Below, piece by piece: positions 1 to 8,468 of a stretch of 64,000 nucleotides of DNA (position 1 is its first letter; each line of letters opens with the position of its first letter). Source of the stretch: Metallumcola ferriviriculae (GTDB lineage Bacteria > Bacillota > JADQBR01); assembly GCF_035573695.1 (NCBI RefSeq), contig NZ_CP121694.1, forward strand, positions 2,952,501 to 3,016,500. Direction: 5' to 3'. The notes below the pieces were generated by a model. It was given only the letters and a program-made list of their open reading frames with translations. It had not been told where the DNA came from and made no database searches. A program made the translations under genes and the position numbers.

Positions 1-2434
1 AAAACCAAATTATTTCATCTTCATCCTCAATGGTCCAAGAGCCGGCACCGACGTTCGCCGGTACATAGCCATTGACAGAATACTTCCAACCGCCTGTCCC
101 TGAGATGGTTTCCTCGACTCCTTCGATGGAGGAAACATAGCTACCGCCAAACCCCGTCTCCACATCAAGCCCTAATCCCATTAACGCATCCATAACCGTG
201 GATCCTGCCGGAAGCTGCAGCTGGTCCTCAACTACTGGCGAAATGTCCTGAACTTCGATGTTTACGCTAATTGTGTTGTCGTCTGAGTTGGACGGAGGCT
301 CAGGGTCGTCCGGGGAATTAGTAATTATGCCTGATAATGCCGGCATAACCCTGCCATAATGGACCTGAGTCGGATATTCCTCGGTAAAGCTTGCTAAAGC
401 CAACAGGGTATCCCACGTGGTATAGGCTTCTACCCCCATCGACTTAAAGGCCCCGGTTGCTGGGTTTTGATTCTTTAACAGTGCCGTAACTAAATTCCCC
501 TCAGCTTTTTGCCAAATGCCCATCGTGGGGTTTATGCCCAGTTTGGATAAGGTCAGTACTACCTGGGCGGTGGAATCATAGTTTGCACCGTACATATCTG
601 CAATAGCACCGCTGTCGTCCTGTTTTCCATTAAACGCGGCTATTGTTTCCTGGGCGATCGTGTCCCCGGAATCTACACTTAATGCATTGAAAGCTCTCAA
701 TATCATCGCACTAGTATCTATATCCTGGTAAACTACCTCATTACCATCATAACCCGTGTAACTAGCCGTCCATAGTCCTCCGTCACGGTCTAAATTTTTA
801 AAATAACTTTCTGCCGCCTGGGGATATGTCACAGCTTCTCCTGCCTCGACAACAGCTATCACTGCCTGAGCATTATCTGCCGTTGATTTAGCCCCGTCAA
901 ATTCGCCGCTGCTTTGCTGTCTCCCTTTCAAGTCAGCTGCTAAGTTTTGACCATTAAAGTCCGAAGCATCCATTCCTAAAGCATTTAAAATATTAATCGC
1001 TGTAATTAACTTCTGCGTGTCGCTAAAATCAAATCCGGCCAGATAATCTAAATAGGTATCGCCGCCATTTGACAAATTTACCAGATCAACCCCGGATGCC
1101 GCCAATGCGTAGGCCACCTGGTCATCCACGCCAAGTGAACCGTCCCAGCCGCTGTAAGCGAATGACCCGTCTGACTGCTGCAGGTCTGTTAAATAACTTT
1201 CTGCCTGGGTCATAACCGGCCCTACCTTATCTACATTGGCCAAAGCCAACAGGGTATCCCACGTGGTATAGGCTTCTACCCCCATCGACTTAAAGGCCCC
1301 GGTTGCTGGGTTTTGATTCTTTAACAGTGCCGTAACTAAATTCCCCTCAGCTTTTTGCCAAATGCCCATCGTGGGGTTTATGCCCAGTTTGGATAAGGTC
1401 AGTACTACCTGGGCGGTGGAATCATAGTTTGCACCGTACATATCTGCAATAGCACCGCTGTCGTCCTGTTTTCCATTAAACGCGGCTATTGTTTCCTGGG
1501 CGATCGTGTCCCCGGAATCTACACTTAATGCATTGAAAGCTCTCAATATCATCGCACTAGTATCTATATCCTGGTAAACTACCTCATTACCATCATAACC
1601 CGTGTAACTAGCCGTCCATAGTCCTCCGTCACGGTCTAAATTTTTAAAATAACTTTCTGCCGCCTGGGGATATGTCACAGCTTCTCCTGCCTCGACAACA
1701 GCTATCACTGCCTGAGCATTATCTGCCGTTGATTTAGCCCCGTCAAATTCGCCGCTGCTTTGCTGTCTCCCTTTCAAGTCAGCTGCTAAGTTTTGACCAT
1801 TAAAGTCCGAAGCATCCATTCCTAAAGCATTTAAAATATTAATCGCTGTAATTAACTTCTGCGTGTCGCTAAAATCAAATCCGGCCAGATAATCTAAATA
1901 GGTATCGCCGCCATTTGACAAATTTACCAGATCAACCCCGGATGCCGCCAATGCGTAGGCCACCTGGTCATCCACGCCAAGTGAACCGTCCCAGCCGCTG
2001 TAAGCGAATGACCCGTCTGACTGCTGCAGGTCTGTTAAATAGCCCAGTGACCTTCCGATAGCAAGGTCCACCCAATCAGCATAGGTCGTTATATTTATTT
2101 CTGCTTCGTAAACATCTTGATATACAGCCTTTATTACTTGGTCCTGCTTAAATGATTGCGGGGACATCAAAGTAATATCTAATTGAGGTCCACCTGTATA
2201 CGTGTCCAATTGGTTGTTATCTTCGCCAAGGTATAACCAAGTAATACCGGAATAAACCTGACCATAGACGCTGTCATAAACGTCAGCATTTATGGTAACT
2301 TCCTGTCCCGCAGCAAATACCCCGCCGTCTGCAGGGGAAATAATATCTACGGTTACCCCGGCTAACGCCATGCCGGTCATGTTCAGCACCATCACAACTA
2401 CCAACAACAAGACAAAAAACTTTCTTCTTTTCAC
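1..2434 (-). CDS. Secreted intrinsic-factor/transcobalamin-like protein (alpha-barrel repeats plus DUF4430), 3' end outside window
   Basis: Starts at a GTG behind a GGGAGGG ribosome site and runs off the left edge. Residues 1-25 are a signal peptide (KRRKFFVLLLVVVMVL core, ALA-type cleavage). After about 100 residues of a beta-type region come repeats of the prenyltransferase/squalene-oxidase alpha-barrel type (YLTDLQQSDGSFAYSGWDG, then GLWTASYTGYDG). The last visible part is a DUF4430-like domain (GWKYSVNGYVP, then DEIIWF). An alpha/alpha barrel followed by such a beta domain is the layout of animal intrinsic factor and transcobalamin. A cobalamin riboswitch lies directly upstream, so extracellular or surface capture of corrinoids is the likely role. 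Barrel proteins of this type can have other ligands, so B12 binding is inferred. Confidence 0.8.
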   Translation of the reverse strand, partial: MKRRKFFVLLLVVVMVLNMTGMALAGVTVDIISPADGGVFAAGQEVTINADVYDSVYGQVYSGITWLYLGEDNNQLDTYTGGPQLDITLMSPQSFKQDQVIKAVYQDVYEAEINITTYADWVDLAIGRSLGYLTDLQQSDGSFAYSGWDGSLGVDDQVAYALAASGVDLVNLSNGGDTYLDYLAGFDFSDTQKLITAINILNALGMDASDFNGQNLAADLKGRQQSSGEFDGAKSTADNAQAVIAVVEAGEAVTYPQAAESYFKNLDRDGGLWTASYTGYDGNEVVYQDIDTSAMILRAFNALSVDSGDTIAQETIAAFNGKQDDSGAIADMYGANYDSTAQVVLTLSKLGINPTMGIWQKAEGNLVTALLKNQNPATGAFKSMGVEAYTTWDTLLALANVDKVGPVMTQAESYLTDLQQSDGSFAYSGWDGSLGVDDQVAYALAASGVDLVNLSNGGDTYLDYLAGFDFSDTQKLITAINILNALGMDASDFNGQNLAADLKGRQQSSGEFDGAKSTADNAQAVIAVVEAGEAVTYPQAAESYFKNLDRDGGLWTASYTGYDGNEVVYQDIDTSAMILRAFNALSVDSGDTIAQETIAAFNGKQDDSGAIADMYGANYDSTAQVVLTLSKLGINPTMGIWQKAEGNLVTALLKNQNPATGAFKSMGVEAYTTWDTLLALASFTEEYPTQVHYGRVMPALSGIITNSPDDPEPPSNSDDNTISVNIEVQDISPVVEDQLQLPAGSTVMDALMGLGLDVETGFGGSYVSSIEGVEETISGTGGWKYSVNGYVPANVGAGSWTIEDEDEIIWF
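396..1195 (-). repeat. Perfect 800-base direct repeat, copy 1
   Basis: This stretch matches 1242-2041 with an offset of 846 bases in every block I compared, including third codon positions. It encodes one alpha-barrel unit of the secreted protein. The offset equals 282 codons, so the duplication is in frame. Only the 46-base linker 1196-1241 separates the copies. Confidence 0.9.
1242..2041 (-). repeat. Perfect 800-base direct repeat, copy 2
   Basis: Second copy of the repeat at 396-1195. Identity starts and ends abruptly: position 395 differs from 1241, and 1197 from 2043. This suggests a very recent duplication or gene conversion. Such a repeat could also expand, contract or be misassembled. 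Confidence 0.9.
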
Positions 2435-2483
2435 TTTCTTCCCTCCCAGTTGTACTTCGGTTTTACGGGGAGAAACTTCCATT

Positions 2484-2515
2484 AAATATAAAAAAACCCG
2501 GCCACGGCCGGGTTT
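2484..2515 (-). terminator. Intrinsic terminator in the riboswitch leader
   Basis: On the minus strand AAACCCGGCC pairs with GGCCGGGTTT across a 2-base loop and is followed by a run of T. It lies between the cobalamin riboswitch and the start codon of the secreted protein, so it is the expected expression platform: ligand binding would favour termination. Confidence 0.85.
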
Positions 2516-2529
2516 AGGTAAAACGGAAT

Positions 2530-2716
2530 AGTATCCCCATTTCCTTCCCACCGAAGGTTGTTGAATTCTCGTCACCGGCAGTGATCTCCTGACTTGCACT
2601 TCACCCTAGTCCCTGTGCCTTCCCGGTTTCCCAGTGGCTTGATACAGGTTTCGTCCGTGCTTACAGTAGCGGGGGCTGTAGCGGATTTGCACCGCTTTCC
2701 CACAACAGGTAACAAT
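2530..2716 (-). promoter_or_regulatory. Cobalamin (B12) riboswitch
   Basis: Read on the minus strand, the element has the usual order of conserved parts: GCGGTGCAAATCCGC, then CAGCCCCCGCTACTGT, then the B12-box type segment AAGCCACTGGGAAACCGGG, and GAAGTGCAAGTCAGGAGA near the 3' side. It sits about 100 bases upstream of the secreted intrinsic-factor-like gene, with a terminator between. Cobalamin riboswitches normally repress uptake or synthesis genes when B12 is plentiful. I cannot assign a subclass from reading alone. Confidence 0.93.
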
Positions 2717-2826
2717 ATTTATTTTCTTTATTTTACCTTATTTATAGCATTTCAGCAACAGTTTTCGCAAAGTTCTGAAAAAAAAGAGAAACTAAATCGA
2801 CGCTTACCTTGAAATTTCCACACACA

Positions 2827-2858
2827 TAAGGACTTGGGGTTTTCACCCCAAGTCCTTA
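2827..2858 (-). terminator. Terminator downstream of nhaA
   Basis: TAAGGACTTGGGG pairs with CCCCAAGTCCTTA over a short loop. It lies just after the nhaA stop codon. The better T-run is on the plus strand, so the hairpin may work in both directions. Confidence 0.7.
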
Positions 2859-2865
2859 TTTTTTA

Positions 2866-4050
2866 TCAATGTTCCTCAACTACAGGGGTTGCTTCCTCGT
2901 TTATCTTTCTGATACCCAGCATCTTTCCAACCGCCAACGCCAGGATGGCCACAAAACCGCTGAATAAAGCGCCCATCTTGGCAGCGCCTTGGATGGACGG
3001 GTCAACAAATGCCGCCCCGGCCACAAATAATGCTACCGTTAGACCAAGCGCCGCTACCAAGGCTGCGGTAAACAGTTCTTTCTGTCCCATACCCTCAGGC
3101 AAAGGAAAACCTACCAGCTTGCCCAAGTTGGCCAGAGTAACTATACCCACCGTTTTACCTAGCAGCAGGCCCACAAAAACCAACCATGTGGCGGCACCGA
3201 TGCCGGACAGCTGTACACCCGCATTGGAAAGGCCAAAGAAAAATAGCCCAAAATCCACAATAACCTTCCATTCATGTTCAAACCGCGCCAGGGTGGAATG
3301 CTCTTCCTCTTCCTCTTCTGCTTCAAACAGATGCCCGCGCGCAGTAACAGGATGGGGTAAAAACGGTACAATAAATACCAAAGCCAGTGCCGGGTGCAAA
3401 TGAGTATTATGAAGTCCGGTCCAGCTGAGCAATCCTGCTACCAATAAATATGGCCAATAATTACGCACATTAAATTTCCTCAGTGCGAAGGCAACGATCA
3501 CTGCCGCCAGCACCAACAACAGCCAAATAGGTTCGGCGGGCTGCAAAGGATCGGGGTAGAAAACGGCTATGATAACTAATCCAATGGCATCATCGGCAAT
3601 TGCCAGTAATAAGAGAAACTTTACGGCAGGATGCGCTGCGCCGAATACAAAACGAGCCACCAACCACGCCAAGGCAATATCGGTTGCGGTGGGAATACCC
3701 CACCCTCTGACCAGCTCGGGTGAGCCAAAAACTGCGTTTAACCCTAAGTACACCGCTACAGGACCGACAACCCCGCCAATAGTGGCTAAAAGAGGGTTAA
3801 TTGCCTTTTTGAGCGGGTTAAGGTCCCCGCCTGGCATCAAGCTCTGGGTTATCTCCACACCGGCTATCGCAAAGAAAAATACCATAAAAATATCGTTAAC
3901 TAGAAAATGAAAATTGGCACCAAAGATTAATTCCGTTTCCATCAATTCATGATAGCTGTGAGGAGAAATGTTTGCCCAAATAAGTGCTGCGAATACGCCC
4001 GCAATTAAAGGAATTGAAAACTCTTGAAGCATTTGAATTGTTTTTTTCAT
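2866..4050 (-). CDS. nhaA: Na+/H+ antiporter NhaA
   Basis: A 394-residue polytopic membrane protein of normal NhaA length. The family landmarks are present: GIPTATDIA at about 118-126 and the ion-binding aspartate pair in AIADDAIGLV (Asp153-Asp154). NhaA exchanges two protons for one sodium ion and serves pH and sodium homeostasis. Residues 240-260 form a very acidic, Glu-rich loop (EAEEEEEE), which is unusual and probably faces the cytoplasm. The gene is alone, with its own SD (AAGGGAGG) and a terminator, and no regulator nearby. Confidence 0.93.
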   Translation of the reverse strand: MKKTIQMLQEFSIPLIAGVFAALIWANISPHSYHELMETELIFGANFHFLVNDIFMVFFFAIAGVEITQSLMPGGDLNPLKKAINPLLATIGGVVGPVAVYLGLNAVFGSPELVRGWGIPTATDIALAWLVARFVFGAAHPAVKFLLLLAIADDAIGLVIIAVFYPDPLQPAEPIWLLLVLAAVIVAFALRKFNVRNYWPYLLVAGLLSWTGLHNTHLHPALALVFIVPFLPHPVTARGHLFEAEEEEEEHSTLARFEHEWKVIVDFGLFFFGLSNAGVQLSGIGAATWLVFVGLLLGKTVGIVTLANLGKLVGFPLPEGMGQKELFTAALVAALGLTVALFVAGAAFVDPSIQGAAKMGALFSGFVAILALAVGKMLGIRKINEEATPVVEEH

Positions 4051-4274
4051 TCATATCCTCCCTTGATAAAAGATTTCTTTGTTTAATTATTTGAAAAAAG
4101 TAGTTTCCTTTTTCTACACTTATCCTTTTTGTAGCTTATTTCCGACTCCAATTTTTATTCTTCTTCCTTATCAAGCATCAAACCTTTATTTTATTCATCC
4201 AAATGTTCTGCAAATCCTGCTAAAAAGAAAATCTTCTTATATTCAAACTAATTATCCACAATTTTCTATGCATT

Positions 4275-4303
4275 AAGAAACCCGGTTGAAATGACCAACC
4301 GGG
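4275..4303 (-). terminator. Terminator of the spoVA operon
   Basis: CCCGGTTG pairs with CAACCGGG just after the spoVAF stop codon, followed on the minus strand by TTTCTT. Confidence 0.75.
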
Positions 4304-4308
4304 CAGTG

Positions 4309-5826
4309 CTATTCTTTTTCGTCCGGGTCATCTTTTGGCTTCATAGCCACCGCCGGCTGGCGATCAGGGTCTATGGGCTTTAATATCGACGGTCTGAGGT
4401 TTTGGATTGGTACCGGAGAACGGATAATAATCGATTTAAACGCTTTGTAGTTAAAAGGTATCAACGGCCATAAATATGGCACGCCAAATGATTTAGTTAG
4501 GGCTAAGATCATAAAATATAACACAGTAACACCGGCGAATCCCGGCAGCCGCAGCAGACCTGTACCCACCAGCAGAGCAACGCGTACCAATCTGTTAGCC
4601 ATACTCATCTCATAACTGGGAGTGGCAAAAGAACCGATAGCTGCTACCGCCATATATAGTATCACTTCGGGAGCAAATAGGCCGATGTCAATGGCTACTT
4701 GCCCTATCAAAACTGCGGCAATAAGGCCCAAAGCAGTAGCCAAGGCTGAAGGTGTATGCACTGCTGCCATGCGCATCAAATCAATACCCAACTGGGCAAA
4801 CAAAAATTGCCACATCAAGCCCACTTTTCCGACATCGGTGGGCCCAATAAATTTTAAGCTTTCCGGGAGCAGGGACGGTTCCAGAGAGAACAGCAGCCAT
4901 AATGGGGCGATAAACACACTGCCAATCATGCCGATAAAGCGCACCCAACGTAAATATGCACCTACAGGTGGGGCTTCACGAAATTCCTCCGCATGCTGCA
5001 CATGATGAAAAAAAGTAGCCGGTAATATAATTACACTGGGCGAGGTATCAACAATAATTAGGACATGTCCCTCCAGCAAATGTTGGGCAGCCACATCAGG
5101 CCTTTCGGTATATCTTACCCGGGGAAACGGATTCCAAAAACTTCCGGGCGTTATCAATTCCTCCACCGATTTTTCTGCCATGGGTAAGCCGTCAATATCG
5201 ATCTCAGTGAGCTTGCTTTTCACCTTTTCCACAAGTCTAGGATTTGCTATATCATCAATATAAGAGATACAGATATCTTGCTTGGAGCGTCGACCCACAT
5301 TCATAATTTCCATTCTTAACTTTGGGTCACGAATACGGCGGCGAATTAAGGCCGTATTGAAAACAATAGTCTCTACAAAACCATCTCTAGAGCCCCGCAC
5401 CACCCGTTCAAGGTCAGGTTCCTGAGGGCCACGCGCCGGGTATGTTCTGGCATCAATAACTATGGCTTGATCGAGGCCATCCACAAACAGGGCAATAGGA
5501 CCGGATAAGATGGTATCTACTACCTTATGTAGGTCATCCACTCCATCCGTTTCAAGATAATTAATTTGTTTTTTTACTATCTTTTCAAAGGTATTGGGAG
5601 TAATTTGGTCACGTTCAATGGAAGTAAGACGGCGCATAATCCAAAGCATAATATCGTCTTTGGCAAAACCATCAACAAAAAGTAATGCCGCATCTTTGCC
5701 GGCAACAGTGATTTCCCGCCACATCAGGTCAAAACTGTTATCCGGACTTAGTTCGTTATATATCCATTCCTTATTATCGGATAGCTTTTTGCTGACAGGC
5801 ATTTTTTCATTAATGTTTTCCGTCAT
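4309..5826 (-). CDS. spoVAF: Stage V sporulation protein AF (GerA-type germination protein)
   Basis: 505 residues of the GerA/SpoVAF family: a soluble N-terminal half (about 1-280) and a C-terminal half with several membrane segments (about 285-460). It is the last gene of the spoVA operon and overlaps spoVAEA by 4 bases. Position and length fit SpoVAF rather than a GerAA receptor subunit, since no GerAB or GerAC partner is nearby. It would sit in the spore inner membrane with the SpoVA dipicolinate channel. The C-terminus is charged and Pro/Asp-rich. Confidence 0.88.
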   Translation of the reverse strand: MTENINEKMPVSKKLSDNKEWIYNELSPDNSFDLMWREITVAGKDAALLFVDGFAKDDIMLWIMRRLTSIERDQITPNTFEKIVKKQINYLETDGVDDLHKVVDTILSGPIALFVDGLDQAIVIDARTYPARGPQEPDLERVVRGSRDGFVETIVFNTALIRRRIRDPKLRMEIMNVGRRSKQDICISYIDDIANPRLVEKVKSKLTEIDIDGLPMAEKSVEELITPGSFWNPFPRVRYTERPDVAAQHLLEGHVLIIVDTSPSVIILPATFFHHVQHAEEFREAPPVGAYLRWVRFIGMIGSVFIAPLWLLFSLEPSLLPESLKFIGPTDVGKVGLMWQFLFAQLGIDLMRMAAVHTPSALATALGLIAAVLIGQVAIDIGLFAPEVILYMAVAAIGSFATPSYEMSMANRLVRVALLVGTGLLRLPGFAGVTVLYFMILALTKSFGVPYLWPLIPFNYKAFKSIIIRSPVPIQNLRPSILKPIDPDRQPAVAMKPKDDPDEKE

Positions 5827-6404
5827 ACCTGATATCCACTCCTAGCTAATATTTCCTCCACCGCCCGGGTAGTGATAGGCGCACCTTTATGACTGCGGTC
5901 AGATCCCTTCATTTTTCCTACATCACCGACCCCAACAATTATTGGTATATTGTAATCATTTAAAACATCCACCGTATCCCCCTGGAGCTTGGGGCTGTGA
6001 TCTGTTCGAGGATAACCATCCTTATCAACTGCTTCCTGAATAAGTTCACCGTCCCTTGTTATTGAACAATCTACCTTTACGCCACGAATATGGTCTGTAT
6101 TAGAGGCAACTGCCACCACTCCCAACACTTCCACCTGACCGTTTCGTACAATTTCGGCCAACGCCTGCTCACCCTGGGCTTGGCCCCGGTCACCCCTGTC
6201 ATCCAACATCACAAGTACTGGATCATAAGGTGTTTCCAATATATGGGATATTATTTCATCGCCGGTAATGGGGGTAGGATTCCCCGCAGATAAAGAGATG
6301 CATCGCCCGCCTACCCTGTGGGCCACTTCCTCCACGGCCTTTCGGGCCACCTTATCACCATCGGTAATAAGCACTACTCGTTTCTTATCGCCTGTGGTCC
6401 GCAT
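5823..6404 (-). CDS. spoVAEA: Stage V sporulation protein AEA
   Basis: 193 residues, soluble, beginning after a short basic stretch with VVLITDGDKVARKAVEEVA and containing VMLDDRGDRGQAQGEQAL. This is the SpoVAEA type found between SpoVAE and SpoVAF in spore formers. It lacks membrane segments and probably acts on the membrane surface with SpoVAD. The start is 2 bases after the spoVAE stop and the end overlaps spoVAF, so the three are translated together. Confidence 0.9.
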   Translation of the reverse strand: MRTTGDKKRVVLITDGDKVARKAVEEVAHRVGGRCISLSAGNPTPITGDEIISHILETPYDPVLVMLDDRGDRGQAQGEQALAEIVRNGQVEVLGVVAVASNTDHIRGVKVDCSITRDGELIQEAVDKDGYPRTDHSPKLQGDTVDVLNDYNIPIIVGVGDVGKMKGSDRSHKGAPITTRAVEEILARSGYQV

Positions 6405-6406
6405 AA

Positions 6407-6763
6407 TTATCCTTGGGGGTTAAACATGACTGCCATCATGTAACCAAAGACCACTGCTGCGGCAATACCTACCGAAGTAGCCTCAACACCGCCTCCGAAA
6501 GCACCCAGCAAACCATTAACTTTGACAGAATCCATGACCCCCTGCGCCAAAGTGTGGCCAAAGCCGCTTAGTGGAATTGTCGCCCCCGCACCCCCTAAAT
6601 TTACTAAAGGTTGGTATAATCCAATTGCACTGGCCACCGCACCAAGAGTCACATAACCCACCAACACATGACCCGGAGTGATATCATAAGGTGTTAAGTC
6701 CATTATCAGTTGACCGACCAGGCATAGAGCTCCACCTACCAAAAATGCCATCAATATAGTCAA
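6407..6763 (-). CDS. spoVAE: Stage V sporulation protein AE (SpoVAEb-type)
   Basis: 118 residues, hydrophobic over almost its whole length, with about four membrane segments and Gly-rich turns (GGAGATIPLSGFGHTLAQG). It is paralogous to SpoVAC, and the two form the dipicolinic acid channel of the spore inner membrane. The SD AGGAGG lies just upstream. The 65-base gap to spoVAD is unusual for this operon because a 45-base palindromic repeat fills most of it. Confidence 0.92.
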   Translation of the reverse strand: MTILMAFLVGGALCLVGQLIMDLTPYDITPGHVLVGYVTLGAVASAIGLYQPLVNLGGAGATIPLSGFGHTLAQGVMDSVKVNGLLGAFGGGVEATSVGIAAAVVFGYMMAVMFNPQG

Positions 6764-6788
6764 GATATCTTCCTCCTTTGATAAATTT

Positions 6789-6833
6789 AATAACTTGACA
6801 AAAAGGTGCCAGGCACCTTTTTGTCAAGTTATT
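6789..6833. repeat. 45-base palindromic repeat, copy A
   Basis: A perfect inverted repeat: 22-base arms (AATAACTTGAC outer end, GGTGCC inner end) around a single central base. Near-identical elements lie at 10627-10671 and 52711-52755, all intergenic. It lies between spoVAD and spoVAE, and its end supplies the spoVAD stop codon. Confidence 0.9.
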
Positions 6834-7842
6834 GCATTTCGAATGCGACGGCGTGGCCGATGCCAGGTATTGATTCTCCCTGTTGACAGGACAATGGGCT
6901 GTGCAGTGCACCGGTGCCAACGCCCAGTATTCTCTTGAATTTACCTGCCATCATCTCTTCTATTAAATAGCCGCAGGTTACTACCGCGGAGCAAGCACAA
7001 CCACTGCCGCCGGCATGTACATCTTGAGATGGGTCGAAAATGAGGATACCGCAGTCAGTATAGTTATTGCTTAAATCGGTATTCTGTTGTTGGGCAAGTT
7101 TCTCCACCAGTGCCTTACCGACTGTGGCTAAATCGCCGGTGACGATTAAATCATAATCTTCCGGCGTACGGCCAGTATCCATCAGATGGGTCAGGATGGT
7201 ATCTGCCGCGGCTGGAGCCATAGCCGACCCCATATCGTTGGCATCTTTAATGCCCTGATCTACGATTTTACCGATTGTAGCATGGGTAATCTTTGGCCCC
7301 GAGCCCTCTTTGCCAATCAACATTGCCCCCGCTCCTGTTACCGTCCATTGGGAAGTCATAGGGCGCTGAGCGCCCAACTCCGTTGGATAGCGGTACTGCC
7401 GCTCTGCCGTATCGTGATGGCTGGAAACCGCTACCACCACTTTTTCGGCATAACCTCCGTCCACCATCATCGCCGCCAGGGCAATTCCCTCGTACATGGT
7501 CGAACAAGCGCCGTAAAGCCCTACGAATGGGATTGTTAGCTGCCGAGCGGCATAGTTAGCAGAAATAATCTGATTCAGCAGGTCTCCCGCCAGCAAATAG
7601 TCTATATCCTGAGGCGTTAATCCCGCCTTCTTAATCACCGTTTCTACAGATTCTGTCAGCAATTTGCTTTCTGCTTTTTCCCAGGTCTTTTCACCGTGAT
7701 AAGTATCTTGAACAATTTTATCAAAGCTATCTGCGAGCGGCCCTTCGCCCTCTTTAGGACCCACAATTGATGCGGCAGCCATTATCGCCGGCGGGTCAGC
7801 AAACCGTATCGTTCTTTGACCGATGCGTTTGTTTCTATCCAA
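6829..7842 (-). CDS. spoVAD: Stage V sporulation protein AD
   Basis: 337 residues with the thiolase-like fold of SpoVAD. The pseudo-active-site region GLYGACSTMYEG (Cys about 113) and the C-terminal QQGESIPGIGHAV are typical. SpoVAD binds dipicolinic acid and passes it to the SpoVAC/AE channel in the forespore. The gene lies 37 bases after spoVAC. The stop codon TAA lies inside palindromic repeat A, so the last residues (FEMQ) may have been altered by the insertion. Confidence 0.95.
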   Translation of the reverse strand: MDRNKRIGQRTIRFADPPAIMAAASIVGPKEGEGPLADSFDKIVQDTYHGEKTWEKAESKLLTESVETVIKKAGLTPQDIDYLLAGDLLNQIISANYAARQLTIPFVGLYGACSTMYEGIALAAMMVDGGYAEKVVVAVSSHHDTAERQYRYPTELGAQRPMTSQWTVTGAGAMLIGKEGSGPKITHATIGKIVDQGIKDANDMGSAMAPAAADTILTHLMDTGRTPEDYDLIVTGDLATVGKALVEKLAQQQNTDLSNNYTDCGILIFDPSQDVHAGGSGCACSAVVTCGYLIEEMMAGKFKRILGVGTGALHSPLSCQQGESIPGIGHAVAFEMQ

Positions 7843-7879
7843 TCCATTTCACTCCAGTCGTGCATTGTTAACTGCTTTT

Positions 7880-8368
7880 TCATTGCAAAAAAAATGTCAC
7901 CAGACCAATAATCACCGAAACTACAAATCCATAAACCAATACGGGACCGGCAACAGTAAACATCTTAGCAGCTACTCCATAGACGTAACCTTCTCGTTTG
8001 AATTCCAATGCCGGAGCAACTATGGAATTTGCAAATCCGGTAATTGGCACAATAGAACCCGCACCAGCAAATTTCCCCAGGTTATCATAGATACCCAAGC
8101 CGGTAAAAAATGCTCCCAAGAATACCATTACCACCAAAGTGGAAGTACCTGCTTCTTTTGAGGTCAAGCCCCCAGCCTGAAAGAGATTTTGAATAATTTG
8201 TGCGATTGCAGTAATGGCTCCCCCCACCACAAAGGCAGCCACAGCATTTTTCAGCCAAGTCTGGCTAGGTTTAACCTGCTGGGCCAACTGCTGATACTCT
8301 TGCTGTTCCGCTTGTTTCTTTGCCTGCTGAAATTGTTTATCCAATAAATCGCCTTCTGTTGCTGCCAT
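7880..8368 (-). CDS. spoVAC: Stage V sporulation protein AC
   Basis: 162 residues: a Gln-rich hydrophilic N-terminal part (about 1-50) and about four membrane segments with the GAGSIVPITGFANSIVAPA loop shared with SpoVAE. It is the mechanosensitive channel component for dipicolinic acid. It is the first gene of the operon (spoVAC-AD-AE-AEA-AF), with a strong SD (CGGAGGTG). A terminator separates it from the dodecin gene, so its promoter lies in 8369-8430. A forespore sigma-G promoter is expected, but I see no clear match. Confidence 0.93.
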   Translation of the reverse strand: MAATEGDLLDKQFQQAKKQAEQQEYQQLAQQVKPSQTWLKNAVAAFVVGGAITAIAQIIQNLFQAGGLTSKEAGTSTLVVMVFLGAFFTGLGIYDNLGKFAGAGSIVPITGFANSIVAPALEFKREGYVYGVAAKMFTVAGPVLVYGFVVSVIIGLVTFFLQ

Positions 8369-8429
8369 AAAAGCACCTCCGTATTTTAGTGTTTCCTTAG
8401 TAAGACAGTTTCATGCCAATGTAATTAGT

Positions 8430-8457
8430 AAAGCACCTACCGTTTGGCAGGTGCTTT
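8430..8457 (-). terminator. Terminator after the dodecin gene
   Basis: AAAGCACCT pairs with AGGTGCTTT, 11 bases after the dodecin stop codon. It separates the dodecin gene from the spoVA operon. Confidence 0.75.
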
Positions 8458-8468
8458 TAGTTTCTCTT

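Noticed and set aside
396-2041. CRISPR or short tandem repeat array
   Set aside because: There are only two long coding copies with an in-frame period; no spacer structure.
2834-3403. 189-codon open frame on the plus strand
   Set aside because: It is the antisense of nhaA. Composition and lack of a ribosome site show it as a shadow of the real gene.
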